In this document: positions 43,631 through 53,378 of the stretch, piece after piece
How positions within the stretch are numbered: position 1 is the stretch's first letter
Layout: every line of letters starts with the position of its first letter
Source: Comamonadaceae bacterium OTU4NAUVB1
GTDB taxonomy: Bacteria > Pseudomonadota > Gammaproteobacteria > Burkholderiales > Burkholderiaceae_C
DNA length: 64,000 nt
Direction of reading: 5' to 3'
Assembly (NCBI GenBank): GCA_024372625.1
Contig: CP099606.1
Span: 1 to 64,000 of the forward strand
Translations under genes and position numbers: made by a program
Notes under the pieces: generated by a model
The model's input: only the letters and a program-made list of their open reading frames with translations
What the model was told of the DNA's origin: nothing
Database searches by the model: none

Positions 43631-44602
43631 ATGAAGATCCACAAGACCCTGCGTGCCCTGACATTCGTCGCCGCGATGACATCGACGCTCGCCCAGGCGA
43701 CGGAGTTCCGCTCGGCGGACATCCATCCGGACGACTACCCGACGGTGACGGCGGTGAAGTTCATGGGTGAGCGGCTCAAGGCGCTGTCCGGGGGCAAGCA
43801 TTCGATCAAGGTGTTCAACAACTCCGCGCTGGGCAACGAGAAGGACACGATCGAGCAGACCAAGATCGGGGCGCTGCAGATGGTGCGGGTGAACATCGCG
43901 CCGATGAACAACATCTGCGCGGAGACCCAGGTGCCCACGATGCCGTTCCTGTTCCGCTCGGTGGACCACCTGCACAAGGTGCTCGACGGCCCGATCGGCG
44001 AGGACATCCTCAAGAGCTGCGAGAAGCAGGGCTTCGTGGGGCTGGCCTACTACGACAGCGGCGCGCGCTCGATGTTCACGGCCAAGCGGGCGGTGCGCAG
44101 CTTCGCCGACATGAAGGGGCTGAAGGTGCGGGTGCAGCAGTCGGACCTGTGGGTGACGATGCTCGAGGCGATGGGGGCGAACGCCACGCCCATGCCCATG
44201 GGGGAGGTCTACACGGGCCTGAAGACCGGGCTGATCGACGCGGCGGAGAACAACTACCCGACGTACGAGAGCGCGCGCGCCTTCGAGGTGGCCAAGTACT
44301 ACACCAAGACCGAGCACTCGATGGCCCCGGAGATGCTCCTGTTCTCCAAGCGCGCCTGGGACCGGCTCTCCGCCGAGGAGCAGGGCTGGATCCGCCAGGC
44401 GGCCAAGGAGTCGGTGCCCTACATGCGCAAGCAGTGGGAGGCGCGCGAGGTGAAGTCGCTCGCCACCGTGAAGGCCGGGGGCGCGGAGATCATCGAGATC
44501 GACAAGGCGCCGTTCCAGGCGGCGATGAAGCCGGTGTATGACAAGTTCATCACCGACGACAAGCTCAAGGACCTGGTCAAGCGCGTGCAGGACACCAAGT
44601 AA
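43631..44602 (+). CDS. dctP: TRAP transporter binding protein, DctP type
   Basis: A 323-residue periplasmic solute-binding protein. The signal peptide spans about residues 1-22 and ends in [25 protein letters not shown] and [22 protein letters not shown] are DctP-family features; the Arg in KVRVQQ is the usual carboxylate-binding residue. [10 protein letters not shown] is the second ligand-contact region. It fits the group of TRAP proteins for uronates, consistent with udh 85 bp upstream. The ATG at 43631 follows an AGAGACAAG leader. Confidence 0.92.
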   Translation: MKIHKTLRALTFVAAMTSTLAQATEFRSADIHPDDYPTVTAVKFMGERLKALSGGKHSIKVFNNSALGNEKDTIEQTKIGALQMVRVNIAPMNNICAETQVPTMPFLFRSVDHLHKVLDGPIGEDILKSCEKQGFVGLAYYDSGARSMFTAKRAVRSFADMKGLKVRVQQSDLWVTMLEAMGANATPMPMGEVYTGLKTGLIDAAENNYPTYESARAFEVAKYYTKTEHSMAPEMLLFSKRAWDRLSAEEQGWIRQAAKESVPYMRKQWEAREVKSLATVKAGGAEIIEIDKAPFQAAMKPVYDKFITDDKLKDLVKRVQDTK

Positions 44603-44625
44603 GACGAGCACCCCCCTTCCCCATC

Positions 44626-45114
44626 ATGTACACCAAGCTTTGCCGCGCGCTCGCGCGCCTGTGCATGTGGCTGGGCATCGTCGGGCTCATCGCGGTGATC
44701 TGCGCGGTGAGCTGGCAGGTGTTCGGCCGCTACGTCCTGAACAACACCCCCACCTGGGCGGAGAGCCTGGCGCTGCTGCTGGTGATCTACGTGACCATGT
44801 TCGGCGTGGCCGTGGGCGTGCGCGACGCGGGCCACATCGGGCTGGAGTCGTTCCTGGTGCTCGCGCCGGACTGGCTGCGCCTGAAGATGGAGTTCCTCAT
44901 CCATGGGCTGGTGCTGGTCTTCGGCGCGGTCATGGCGTGGAACTGCGCCCTCTTGGCCGAGTCGGTGTGGGACTACCGGCTGCCCACCCTGTGGATCTCC
45001 GAGGGCTGGAAGTACGTGCCCGCGACGATCGCCGGCGTGCTCATCGTCATGTTCTCCATCGAGCACATCATCGCGCTGGCCAAGGGCCGCGAAGTCGAAC
45101 CCGCCTGGGCCTGA
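44626..45114 (+). CDS. dctQ: TRAP transporter small permease, DctQ type
   Basis: A 162-residue inner-membrane protein with four helices. VSWQVFGRYVLNNTPTWAESLALLLVIYVTMFG, within the first half, carries the conserved W-x-E-E/S-type region of DctQ. It couples the binding protein to the large permease DctM. It lies 23 bp after dctP. The gap to dctM is 112 bp and contains a REP-like element. Confidence 0.92.
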   Translation: MYTKLCRALARLCMWLGIVGLIAVICAVSWQVFGRYVLNNTPTWAESLALLLVIYVTMFGVAVGVRDAGHIGLESFLVLAPDWLRLKMEFLIHGLVLVFGAVMAWNCALLAESVWDYRLPTLWISEGWKYVPATIAGVLIVMFSIEHIIALAKGREVEPAWA

Positions 45115-45120
45115 ACATGC

Positions 45121-45226
45121 TCACCCCCAGTCTTCGCGCACTTCGTGTCGCTTCGCCAACCCCCTTGCAGGGGGCAATACCAGCGGCCCGGCAAAGCCGG
45201 CTCCGCGGTATTCCCGGAAGTAACCC
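45121..45226. repeat. REP-like structured element between dctQ and dctM
   Basis: Two hairpins in tandem: CCCCC-TTGCA-GGGGG (45160-45174) and a long imperfect stem from AATACC (45176) to GGTATT (45212) whose tip is CCGGC-AAA-GCCGG. Such paired GC-rich stem-loops resemble the interspersed repetitive palindromes of Comamonadaceae. No second copy was noticed in the window. It lies inside a TRAP operon and may lower or stabilise expression of dctM relative to dctQ. Confidence 0.55.
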
Positions 45227-46522
45227 ATGACCATCCCTCTCCTGATCCTGTGCGTGTCGTTCACGCTGTTCCTGCTGCTGGGCGTGCCCGTGGCGTTCTC
45301 CATCGGGCTGTCCGCGCTCGCCACGCTCGCCTACGAGGGCCTGCCCCTGGCCGTGGGCTTCCAGCAGATGACCTCGGGCATGGGCATCTTCTCCTTCCTG
45401 GCCATCCCGTTCTTCATCTTCGCCGGCGAGCTGATGCTCTACGGGGGCATCGCTGACCGCATCGTGGACTTCGCGCGCTCGATCGTGGGCCACGTGCGAG
45501 GCGGCCTGGGCATGTCCAACGTGGTGGCCTGCACGCTGTTCGGCGGCGTCTCCGGCTCCCCCGTGGCCGACGTCTCGGCCATGGGCGCGGTGATGATTCC
45601 GATGATGAAGAAGGAGGGCTATCACGCCGACTACGCGGTCAACGTGACCACTCACGCCGCCCTCGTGGGCGCGCTCATGCCCACCAGCCACAACCTGATC
45701 ATCTACTCGCTGGCCGCCGGCGGGAAGGTCTCCATCGCCGCGCTGATCCTGGCCGCGCTGCTGCCCGCGGCCATCCTCACCATCAGCAACCTCGCCGCGG
45801 CCTACCTGGTGGCCGTCAAGCGCGGCTACCCCGCGGGCACCTTCCCCGGCTGGGCGATCGTCGCGCGGTCGTTCGCCGCGGCGCTGCCCGGCCTGTTCAT
45901 CGTCGTGCTGATCCTGGGGGGCATCCTCTCGGGCATCTTCACGGCCACCGAGTCGGCCGCCGTGGCCGTGCTCTACGCGCTCGCCCTCACGGTGCTCGTC
46001 TACCGCAGCATCAAGTGGGAGCACTTCATCAAGGCGGCCTCCAAGGCCGTGCGCACCACCGGGGTCATCCTGCTGCTCATCGGCATCTCCAGCACCTTCG
46101 GCTACCTCATCAGCCTCTACGGCGTGGCCGAGCTCACCGGGCAGATGCTCTCCCAGATCACCACCACCCCGTGGCTGATCTTCCTGATGATCAACGTCAT
46201 CCTGTTCGTGCTGGGCACCTTCCTGGACATGGCCGCCACCATCTTGCTGTGCACGCCGATCTTCCTGCCCATCGCCCAGCAGTACGGCATGACCTCCGTG
46301 CAGTTCGGCATCGTGCTGCTGATCAACTGCGCCCTCGGGCTGAACACCCCCCCCGTGGGCACCACCCAGTTCGTGGGCTGCGCCATCGGAGGGGTCTCCG
46401 TGGGCACCGTCATGCGCACCATCTGGCCCTTCTACGGCGCCCTCGTCTTCGCCCTCGCCCTCGTCACCTTCGTCCCCGCCTTCTCCACCTGGCTGCCCAG
46501 CATGTTCATGGCGGTCAAGTAG
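45227..46522 (+). CDS. dctM: TRAP transporter large permease, DctM type
   Basis: A 431-residue inner-membrane permease with about twelve helices that moves the solute with sodium. IPFFIFAGELMLYGGIADRIVDFA, FGGVSGSPVADVSAMGAVMIPMM and ALGLNTPPVGTTQFVGCAI are the family's conserved loops. The start ATG follows the REP-like element with a GGAAGTAA ribosome site. It completes the DctPQM set for uronate import in the operon. Confidence 0.94.
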   Translation: MTIPLLILCVSFTLFLLLGVPVAFSIGLSALATLAYEGLPLAVGFQQMTSGMGIFSFLAIPFFIFAGELMLYGGIADRIVDFARSIVGHVRGGLGMSNVVACTLFGGVSGSPVADVSAMGAVMIPMMKKEGYHADYAVNVTTHAALVGALMPTSHNLIIYSLAAGGKVSIAALILAALLPAAILTISNLAAAYLVAVKRGYPAGTFPGWAIVARSFAAALPGLFIVVLILGGILSGIFTATESAAVAVLYALALTVLVYRSIKWEHFIKAASKAVRTTGVILLLIGISSTFGYLISLYGVAELTGQMLSQITTTPWLIFLMINVILFVLGTFLDMAATILLCTPIFLPIAQQYGMTSVQFGIVLLINCALGLNTPPVGTTQFVGCAIGGVSVGTVMRTIWPFYGALVFALALVTFVPAFSTWLPSMFMAVK

Positions 46523-46594
46523 GAGGCCATGGCGCAGGACGCACCGGGCGTCGCTTTCAGATTTCTTTCGGATTTCAAACGCAGGAGACAAGCC

Positions 46595-48832
46595 ATGAAG
46601 CAGAACAAAACGTCGATCGTCATCGGAGCACGCGCAGCCCCGCTCCCGTCCCGCCGGCCGCTGACGCTGGCCCTCGCCACCGTCTTCGGCGCGACCGCCC
46701 TGACCCTCGCGGCCTGCGGCGGTGGCGACGGCGGCACGGTGGAGGTCGCCCAGCCCGCGCTCGGCACGCGCTCCAAGCCGATCCTCGCGGTGGACGGTCG
46801 CCAGTTCAAGGACCTCAACGGCAACGGCCGGCTCGATGTCTACGAGGACTGGCGCTTCGGCACCGACGCGCGCATCGCCGATCTCGTCGCCCAGATGACG
46901 CTGGAGGAGAAGGCCGGCCTGATGCTGATCGACACGATGAACGCCGGCACCGACGGCGCGCCGCCGGCCAACGCCGGCACGTTCATTAACGACAACAAGA
47001 TGCGACGCTTCATCTTCCGCAGCGTCGTGACCGCGACGCCCACGGCGGGTCAGGTGACGCCGCTGCAGGCGGCAAGTTTCATGAATTCGGTGCAGGCGCT
47101 GTCGGAGGCATCGCGTCTGGGCATCCCATCGGTCTTCAAGTCCAACGCGCGCAACCACTACGAGAAGGACGCCCGTGTTGGCATCAACGAGGCCGCGGGC
47201 GCGTTCACCGAATTCCCCAAGGAAGCCGGCATTGCCTCGGCGGCGCTCGGCGAGGAGGCCCTGCGGACGGGCGCCGCGCCGACGGCGGGCGACATGTCGA
47301 TCGTGCGCACCTTCGCGCAGACCATGGGCGACGAGTGGAAGTCCATCGGCCTGCGCGGCATGTATGGCTACATGGCCGACATGTCGACCGAGCCGCGCTG
47401 GTACCGCGTCCACGAGACGTTCACGGAGAACGCCGACCTCAATTCGAACATCATCCGCACCCTGGTCGAGACGCTGCAGGGCCCGATGGTGAACGGCAGC
47501 TCGGTCAGCCCCGCATCGGCGGTGGCCCTGACGATGAAGCACTTCCCGGGCGGCGGGCCGCAGGAACTGGGCCTCGATCCCCACTACACGTTCGGCAAGA
47601 CGCAGGTCTATCCGGGCGGCAATTTCGGCTATCACCTCAAGCCGTTCATGGCGGCGATCGACGCGGGCGTCTCGGCCGTCATGCCGTACTACGGCGTGCC
47701 CATCGAGGTCACCTACGACGGCGTGCGGTACGACCAGACCGGGATGGCGTTCTCCAAGCAGATCGTGACCGACCTGCTGCGCGGGAAGCTCGGCTTCAAG
47801 GGCTACGTCAACTCCGACACTGGCGTCATCAATGACCGCGCCTGGGGTCTGGAGCGCAAGACCGTGCCGGAGCGCGTGGCCGCGGCCATCAATGGCGGCA
47901 CCGAGACGCTGTCGGGCTTCAACCAGGTCAAGACCATCGTCGATCTGGTCAACACCAACCTGCTGACCATGGCGCGCGTCGACGAGGCCGCCCGGCGCCT
48001 GCTGAAGGAACAGTTCGAGCTCGGCCTGTTCGAGAACCCGTACGTCGACGCGAGCCTGGCCACGGCGGCGATCGGCAGCGACGCCAACCGGGCGAAGGGA
48101 CTCGAGGTCCAGCGCAAGTCGATCACCCTGCTGCAGAACCAGGACGGCACGCTGCCGCTGAGGGCGGGGTCGCGGGTCTACGCCATGGGCATCGCCAAGA
48201 GCGATGTCGAGCGCTACGGCTTCACCGTCACCGACGGCGAGGCGCTGGTCAACGGCGTGCGGCCCAGCGCCGCCGGGGCCGACTACGCGGTGATCCGTGT
48301 GGAAGTCTCCAATCCGCGCGCGGCCACCGCGCTCTACCGCAGCAACGACCCCGCCACCGGCGCGAATCCGGCGCGCATCAGTCCGATCACCGGCCGGGCT
48401 TGGGGCGCGGACGACCCCACCGGGCTGGACAACGGCATCGGCTTCGGCGGCGCCTACCCGTGGGAGGCCAGCAACCTGTCGTTCACCACGATGGCGGCCT
48501 CGCAGTCCTGGCAGATCTCGCCCAAGCTGGCCGACATCCAGGCGGTGATGAACGAGGTCGGTCCGAAGAAGACGGTGCTGAGCATCTATTTCCGCCAGCC
48601 CTACGTGATGGACGAGGCCAGCGGTCTGAGGAACGCCGGCGCCATCGTGGCGGGGTTCGGCGTCGGCAACACGGCGCTGCTCGACGTGCTGAGCGGCCGG
48701 TTCAAGCCCCAGGGCCGGATGCCGTTCGCGCTGGCCAGCAACCTGCAGGCCGTCATCGACAACCAGCCCGACGTGCCCGGCTACCCGGCCAAGGACACGC
48801 TGTTCCCGTTCGGGTTCGGGCTCGGTTACTGA
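46595..48832 (+). CDS. Glycoside hydrolase family 3 lipoprotein
   Basis: A 745-residue exo-acting beta-glycosidase anchored in the outer membrane or periplasm. A lipoprotein signal ends at LTLAACGGG (lipobox LAAC, Cys at about residue 36). The catalytic domain runs from about 60: ADLVAQMTLEEKAGLML, MKHFPGGGP, and the nucleophile Asp in GYVNSDTGVIND (SD motif). The C-terminal domain has PKKTVLSIYFRQPYVMDEASGLRNAGAIVAGFG. An AGGAG precedes the ATG at 46595. It lies 72 bp after dctM and 46 bp before the GH2 gene. It probably trims glucosyl or xylosyl residues from a uronate-containing glycan. Confidence 0.88.
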   Translation: MKQNKTSIVIGARAAPLPSRRPLTLALATVFGATALTLAACGGGDGGTVEVAQPALGTRSKPILAVDGRQFKDLNGNGRLDVYEDWRFGTDARIADLVAQMTLEEKAGLMLIDTMNAGTDGAPPANAGTFINDNKMRRFIFRSVVTATPTAGQVTPLQAASFMNSVQALSEASRLGIPSVFKSNARNHYEKDARVGINEAAGAFTEFPKEAGIASAALGEEALRTGAAPTAGDMSIVRTFAQTMGDEWKSIGLRGMYGYMADMSTEPRWYRVHETFTENADLNSNIIRTLVETLQGPMVNGSSVSPASAVALTMKHFPGGGPQELGLDPHYTFGKTQVYPGGNFGYHLKPFMAAIDAGVSAVMPYYGVPIEVTYDGVRYDQTGMAFSKQIVTDLLRGKLGFKGYVNSDTGVINDRAWGLERKTVPERVAAAINGGTETLSGFNQVKTIVDLVNTNLLTMARVDEAARRLLKEQFELGLFENPYVDASLATAAIGSDANRAKGLEVQRKSITLLQNQDGTLPLRAGSRVYAMGIAKSDVERYGFTVTDGEALVNGVRPSAAGADYAVIRVEVSNPRAATALYRSNDPATGANPARISPITGRAWGADDPTGLDNGIGFGGAYPWEASNLSFTTMAASQSWQISPKLADIQAVMNEVGPKKTVLSIYFRQPYVMDEASGLRNAGAIVAGFGVGNTALLDVLSGRFKPQGRMPFALASNLQAVIDNQPDVPGYPAKDTLFPFGFGLGY

Positions 48833-48878
48833 AGCGCGTGCCGCGAGACATCCTGACAAGAACTCCAAGGAGACAAAC

Positions 48879-51668
48879 ATGAACCTCACCCCCCCGCGCC
48901 TCGCCAGGACCGCCATCACCATCGCCATCACCGCCGTCCTCGCCGTCGGCTGCGGCGGCAGCGACGATGACAACCACGGCACGACCACGCCGCCCGTGAC
49001 TTCGCCTCCTGTCACCACGGCTCCGGTGACGACGGATGCAGTCCGCACGACCACGGCGCTGAACAAGGACTGGCGCTTCGTGCTCGATGACGGTTTGACC
49101 GACGCCCAGGCGCTCGCTGCGAGCCTGCCGAACGCGGTGCCGGTGACGCTGCCCCACACCTGGAATGCGGTCGACGCCGCCACCACGGCGCAATCGACGC
49201 CTGCGACGCCGCTCTACAAGCGCGGTGTCGGCTGGTACCGGTTGGAGTTCGACAACGCGACAGCAGGCTCCGGCCGCAAGTGGCTGCAGTTCGACGCGGC
49301 AAGCATCACGGCCGACGTCTGGCTCAACGGCGCCAAGCTGGGACAGCATCGCGGCGCGTTCACCGCGTTCCGCTTCGACGTCACCGGCCTGCTGAAGCCC
49401 GGCGGCAACGTGCTGGTCGTGAAGACCGACAACCGCGCGGCCGCGCGCGACGGCGACGTGAACGCCATCGCGCCGTTGAGCGGCGATTTCAACATCTCAG
49501 GGGGCCTCTACCGGGGCGTGTCGCTGGTCTCGACGACCGCGCCCCTGCACATCGCGCTGGGTGACCTGGGCGGACCCGGCGTCTATGCCAGGACCACCAG
49601 CGTGAGCGGCGCCGACGCGGTCGTCAATGTGGTGACCAAGCTGGAGAACGCCCTGCAGGCGGCCGGTACCTACACCGTCACCTCGTCACTCCTGGACAGC
49701 GAGGGCAAGGCGGTCCGGCAGACAGCGACCAGCCGGGTGGACGTCAAGCCGGGCGAACCCGTCGCAGTGGCCCAGGACCTGAAGCTTGCCGACGTCCGGC
49801 TGTGGCAGGGTTTGGCCGACCCCTACCTGCACAAGCTGGTGGTCGAGGTCAAGGACGCCGGCGGCGGTGTGCTGGACAAGGTGGTGCGCGAGTTCGGCGT
49901 GCGTCAGATGCGCTTCGATTCCAACCAGGGGTTCTTCCTCAACGGCCGCAGCGTGCCATTGCGCGGCGTCAACATGCACCAGGACATGCTGGGCAAGGGC
50001 TGGGCGGTGTCGGAGCAGGACGTCGACCGGTCGTTCGCGCTGATCAGGGAGGTCGGCGCGAACACGTTGCGCATGGCGCACTACCCGCATTCGGACTACG
50101 CCGTGCAGCAGGCCGACCGGCTCGGTCTGGTCGTGATGGCCGAACTGCCTTTCGTCAACGCCAGTTCCGTGACCCGCCTGGCCGACCCCGAAGCGACCGG
50201 CTTCGCGGAGAACGCGCGGCTGCAGCTGCGCGAGCTGATCCGCCAGAAATACGACCACGCCTCGGTGGGCATCTGGTCGGTGGGCAACGAGGTGCAGGGT
50301 GGCGACGACACCCAGAACAACGTGAAGGCTTTGTTCAAGAGCCTGCACGAGACGGCCAAGGCCGAGGACCCGGGCCGGATCACCACCCTCGCCAACCAGA
50401 TCAACCGCAGCGGCGACGTGGTGCGGCCCGACGCCATCACCCTGACCGGCGTGACCGACAGCTTCAGCGTCAACCGCTACTTCCAGTGGTACTACGGCCA
50501 GTCGGAGACCCAACTGGGCGACAACCTGGACGCCATCCATGCCGCGAGCCCGGCGCAGCCCATCGGCGTGACCGAGTACGGCGCCGGCAGCGGCCTCACG
50601 CACCACACCGACGACGTGCGGGGCGGGCGCGTGTGCTCCAGCGACACGAGCGGGGCCACCCGCATCTGCTACCAGCCCGAGGGCTACGCCAATTACGTCC
50701 ACGAGAAGGCCTATGGCCAGATGAACCCGCGCGCCTACCTGATGGGGACCTGGATCTGGAACATGTTCGACTTTGGCTCGGGCAACCGCCACGAGGGCGA
50801 CATCGGTCAGACCAACACCAAGGGGATGGTGACCTTCGGGCGCGAGGTGAGGAAGGACGTGTTCTTCTTCTACAAGGCCAACTGGACGCAGACGCCGGTA
50901 ACCTACATCGCGGAGCGCCGCCACACCGACCGCGTCTACCGGACGGCGCCGGTGAAGGTCTACAGCAACGCGACCTCGACCGCGCTGCGCGTCAACGGCG
51001 TGGAGGTGGCGCGCAAGGCGGCGATCGAGTGCCCGCTGCGAGTCTGCGACTTTGGCGAGGTCGCACTCGCCGCCGGTCCCAACACCGTGTCCGCCGTGGG
51101 CGAGCATGCCGGCCAGAGCGTCGCGGACACCGTCACCTGGACCCTGTCGCCCCGCAACGTCGACAACGTCTACATCGCCGCCGGCCAGCTGACCAGCGGC
51201 TTCGTCTCCAGCGACGCGCTGCTGGGCAGCAACAAATACGGTTCGGACAAGTACTTCCAGAACGGCGAGCTGCCGCCGCTGTCGGGTCGCAGCACGGTCG
51301 GGTTCTCCGGCGCGGTGCCGATCGCCGGGCTGGGCACGACCACGGTCCCGGAAACCGGGCGGGTCTGGGACATGTGGCGTGAGGGCCCCGACTTCACCTA
51401 CGAGATCCCCGTCGCCAACGGCACCTACAAGGTGACGCTGGGTTTCGTCGAGCCGACCGCGACCACGGCGGGCGCCCGGGTCTTCAGCGTGACGTCCGAG
51501 GGCGCGCCGGCGATCACCAACCTGGACATCTTCGCGGCCACGGGCGCGGCGAGGGCCGCGACGGCCCGCTCCTTCACCTCGACCGTGGCCGATGGCCGGT
51601 TGACGCTCCGGTTCGTGGGCAGCACCGGTCGCGCCCTGGTCTCCAACTTGGCCGTCGAGCGTCAATAG
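48879..51668 (+). CDS. Glycoside hydrolase family 2 lipoprotein, beta-galactosidase/glucuronidase type
   Basis: A 929-residue GH2 enzyme. A lipoprotein signal ends at LAVGCGGS (Cys at about residue 24). The order is: sugar-binding jelly roll (about 45-225), immunoglobulin-like domain (about 230-340), TIM barrel (about 345-640) with acid/base Glu in WSVGNEVQGG and nucleophile Glu in GVTEYGAGSG, then Ig-like DUF4982 (about 690-760) and a malectin-like C-terminal domain (about 775-925). FFLNGRSVPLRGVNMHQD is the family's barrel entry. In context of udh and uronate TRAP it may release glucuronate or galactose from glycans at the cell surface. It ends the operon. Confidence 0.88.
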   Translation: MNLTPPRLARTAITIAITAVLAVGCGGSDDDNHGTTTPPVTSPPVTTAPVTTDAVRTTTALNKDWRFVLDDGLTDAQALAASLPNAVPVTLPHTWNAVDAATTAQSTPATPLYKRGVGWYRLEFDNATAGSGRKWLQFDAASITADVWLNGAKLGQHRGAFTAFRFDVTGLLKPGGNVLVVKTDNRAAARDGDVNAIAPLSGDFNISGGLYRGVSLVSTTAPLHIALGDLGGPGVYARTTSVSGADAVVNVVTKLENALQAAGTYTVTSSLLDSEGKAVRQTATSRVDVKPGEPVAVAQDLKLADVRLWQGLADPYLHKLVVEVKDAGGGVLDKVVREFGVRQMRFDSNQGFFLNGRSVPLRGVNMHQDMLGKGWAVSEQDVDRSFALIREVGANTLRMAHYPHSDYAVQQADRLGLVVMAELPFVNASSVTRLADPEATGFAENARLQLRELIRQKYDHASVGIWSVGNEVQGGDDTQNNVKALFKSLHETAKAEDPGRITTLANQINRSGDVVRPDAITLTGVTDSFSVNRYFQWYYGQSETQLGDNLDAIHAASPAQPIGVTEYGAGSGLTHHTDDVRGGRVCSSDTSGATRICYQPEGYANYVHEKAYGQMNPRAYLMGTWIWNMFDFGSGNRHEGDIGQTNTKGMVTFGREVRKDVFFFYKANWTQTPVTYIAERRHTDRVYRTAPVKVYSNATSTALRVNGVEVARKAAIECPLRVCDFGEVALAAGPNTVSAVGEHAGQSVADTVTWTLSPRNVDNVYIAAGQLTSGFVSSDALLGSNKYGSDKYFQNGELPPLSGRSTVGFSGAVPIAGLGTTTVPETGRVWDMWREGPDFTYEIPVANGTYKVTLGFVEPTATTAGARVFSVTSEGAPAITNLDIFAATGAARAATARSFTSTVADGRLTLRFVGSTGRALVSNLAVERQ

Positions 51669-51740
51669 GTCTGCGGCAGACTGCATGGTTCGCGCGCGAA
51701 AGGCAGCACCAGCCCGGGCCGGCCGGAGTCGACCGGCTCC

Positions 51741-52904
51741 TCAGCGTCCGGCGTTCGCGGGATCGGCCGATGCCATCGGCAGCACGACGGTGAACGTGCT
51801 GCCCTGTCCGAGGCCCCGGCTCTGCGCGCTCACGCTGCCGCCGTGGTGCTGGAGGATCTTCCGCACGATGGCCAGCCCCAGACCCAGTCCGCCTTCCGCG
51901 TTGGAGGCGGCGCCCGGCGCCTGCACGAACGCCTCGAACAGCTCGGCGATGGAACCCGGGTCCATGCCGGTGCCGTTGTCGCTCACGGCGACCACGGCCT
52001 CGCGCGCGGCCGAGGCGCGGACGTCCAGATGGAGGGTGCCGCCCGGGTCGGTGTACTTGGCGGCGTTGTTCAGCAGGTTGGCGAAGACCTGGACCAGCCG
52101 CGTCGGGTCTCCCAGCACCTCGATGGGCTGCGGGCCCGTGTCGACCTGCAGGCGGTGCCCCTTCTTGGCGATCAGGGGCTCGCTCTGTTCCACCGCCTGT
52201 TCGATCACCTGCTGCAGATTCACGCGTCGCCGTTCCATCGTCAGGTCCTCGCGCATCACGCCCGAGAGGTCGGTCAGGTCGTTGGCCATGCGCGTCATGT
52301 GCCGGACCTGCCGCTCAATCAGCTCGCTCGCCCAGACCACGCGCCTGGCGTCGTCGGGCGTCCGGCGCAGGACCTCGCAGGCGGTGTGCAGTGCCGACAG
52401 GGGATTGCGGATCTCGTGACCGAGGGTGGCCATGGCGTTGTCCTTGGCCCGGTTGCCGGCCCGCAGTTGCCGCACGCTCTGGGCCAGGGCGTGGCGCGAC
52501 GCCCGCAGGCGCCCGCCGATCGCGCCGATGCTCAGTCCGATCACGAGGAACAGCACGGTCCGGCTGATGTTCTCCAACTGCAGGATGCGCTCGATGCCGG
52601 CATCGCGGCCGATGAACAGGTAGGTGCCGATGGACGCGCCCAGCAGCGTGGCGAGCAGCGCGGGCCCGAAGCCGCCGCCGAACGCGGCGACCACGATCGC
52701 CAGCGAGAGGATGAGGTAGGGCCCCTGCTGACCCAGGAGCGGGTTCAGCAGGTAGCGCAGGGCCAGGGCGGCGGCGACGGCGGCGAGGGCGAGCGCGTAG
52801 TCGCGCGGCTGGGCGCGGACCGTGGGCGGTTCGGGCGGCAGCAGGGTCACGATCGCGGGGCCTGGAGGGTCTGAAGCATCGGTTTTCGACTTCTTTTGAC
52901 GCAT
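51741..52904 (-). CDS. Membrane histidine kinase with DUF4118 sensor region
   Basis: A 387-residue sensor kinase. Three to four helices of a KdpD-like DUF4118 region (ALRYLLNPLLGQQGPYLIL, VVAAFGGGFGPALLATLLG; residues about 35-145) precede HisKA with the phospho-acceptor His in ATLGHEIRNPLSAL (about 175-190) and a complete HATPase_c (N-box FANLLNNAAKYT, DNGTGMD, GLGLGLAIVRKI). No receiver domain and no response regulator adjoin it, so it is an orphan. The start was set at MRQKKSKT; longer starts up to 53051 exist. It is convergent with GH2. Confidence 0.88.
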   Translation of the reverse strand: MRQKKSKTDASDPPGPAIVTLLPPEPPTVRAQPRDYALALAAVAAALALRYLLNPLLGQQGPYLILSLAIVVAAFGGGFGPALLATLLGASIGTYLFIGRDAGIERILQLENISRTVLFLVIGLSIGAIGGRLRASRHALAQSVRQLRAGNRAKDNAMATLGHEIRNPLSALHTACEVLRRTPDDARRVVWASELIERQVRHMTRMANDLTDLSGVMREDLTMERRRVNLQQVIEQAVEQSEPLIAKKGHRLQVDTGPQPIEVLGDPTRLVQVFANLLNNAAKYTDPGGTLHLDVRASAAREAVVAVSDNGTGMDPGSIAELFEAFVQAPGAASNAEGGLGLGLAIVRKILQHHGGSVSAQSRGLGQGSTFTVVLPMASADPANAGR

Positions 52905-53057
52905 CTTAGCCAGCGGGCAGGCGGGCAGGCGGGCGACAGGGATCGGTGCACGGACGGGACGTGTGCGACGGCGCAGCATCGAGCCTCCCAATGCCACGGC
53001 GCCACAATGCCGCCGCGACGAACGACAAGCGGGAACGGCGTTGTCCGACATTCGCCT

Positions 53058-53077
53058 AACTGTACATTCATACAGTT
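53058..53077. promoter_or_regulatory. LexA-type SOS box before the DUF3072 gene
   Basis: AACTGTACATTCATACAGTT contains CTGT-N8-ACAG exactly (53060-53075) with symmetric AA/TT flanks and an AT-rich middle, the LexA operator form used by gamma- and betaproteobacteria. It ends 22 bp before the DUF3072 start codon, in promoter position. It implies induction by DNA damage. Confidence 0.75.
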
Positions 53078-53098
53078 GATTCTTTTTTGGAGCATTCC

Positions 53099-53326
53099 AT
53101 GACCGACAAGACGACCCAAGCCCATGCCGATGAAAGCAACATGAAGAAGGACCCCAGCGACTGGGTCACCGGCGACGAGAAGATGACCGGCGCACAGCAC
53201 TCCTACCTCAAGACCCTGTCGGAAGAAGCCAAGGTGCCGGTCGAGGACGACCTGACCAAGGCCGAGGCCTCGAAGCGCATCGACGAACTTCAGCACAAGA
53301 CGGGACGCGGCGAATCGTCTTCCTGA
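53099..53326 (+). CDS. DUF3072-family small protein
   Basis: A 75-residue acidic protein of the DUF3072 family. KMTGAQHSYLKTLSEEAKVP and LTKAEASKRIDELQHKTGRG form the conserved part (residues 28-70); the first 25 residues are hydrophilic. No membrane segment or signal. Function is unknown, though the MTxxQ...L...A motif resembles SAP-like helix pairs. A GGAG site lies eight bases before the ATG. The LexA-type box just upstream suggests it is part of the SOS or stress response. It is divergent from the sensor kinase. Confidence 0.85.
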   Translation: MTDKTTQAHADESNMKKDPSDWVTGDEKMTGAQHSYLKTLSEEAKVPVEDDLTKAEASKRIDELQHKTGRGESSS

Positions 53327-53378
53327 AGCCGGCTCGTCGAGCCCGCATGCGCCCGGCGTCCGGGTGCCGTGGGCCGGC

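Noticed and set aside
45068..49186. 1372-codon minus-strand frame across the TRAP and GH3 genes
   Set aside because: Antisense to five recognised genes, and its Arg/Gly/His/Asp-rich sequence has no homology features.
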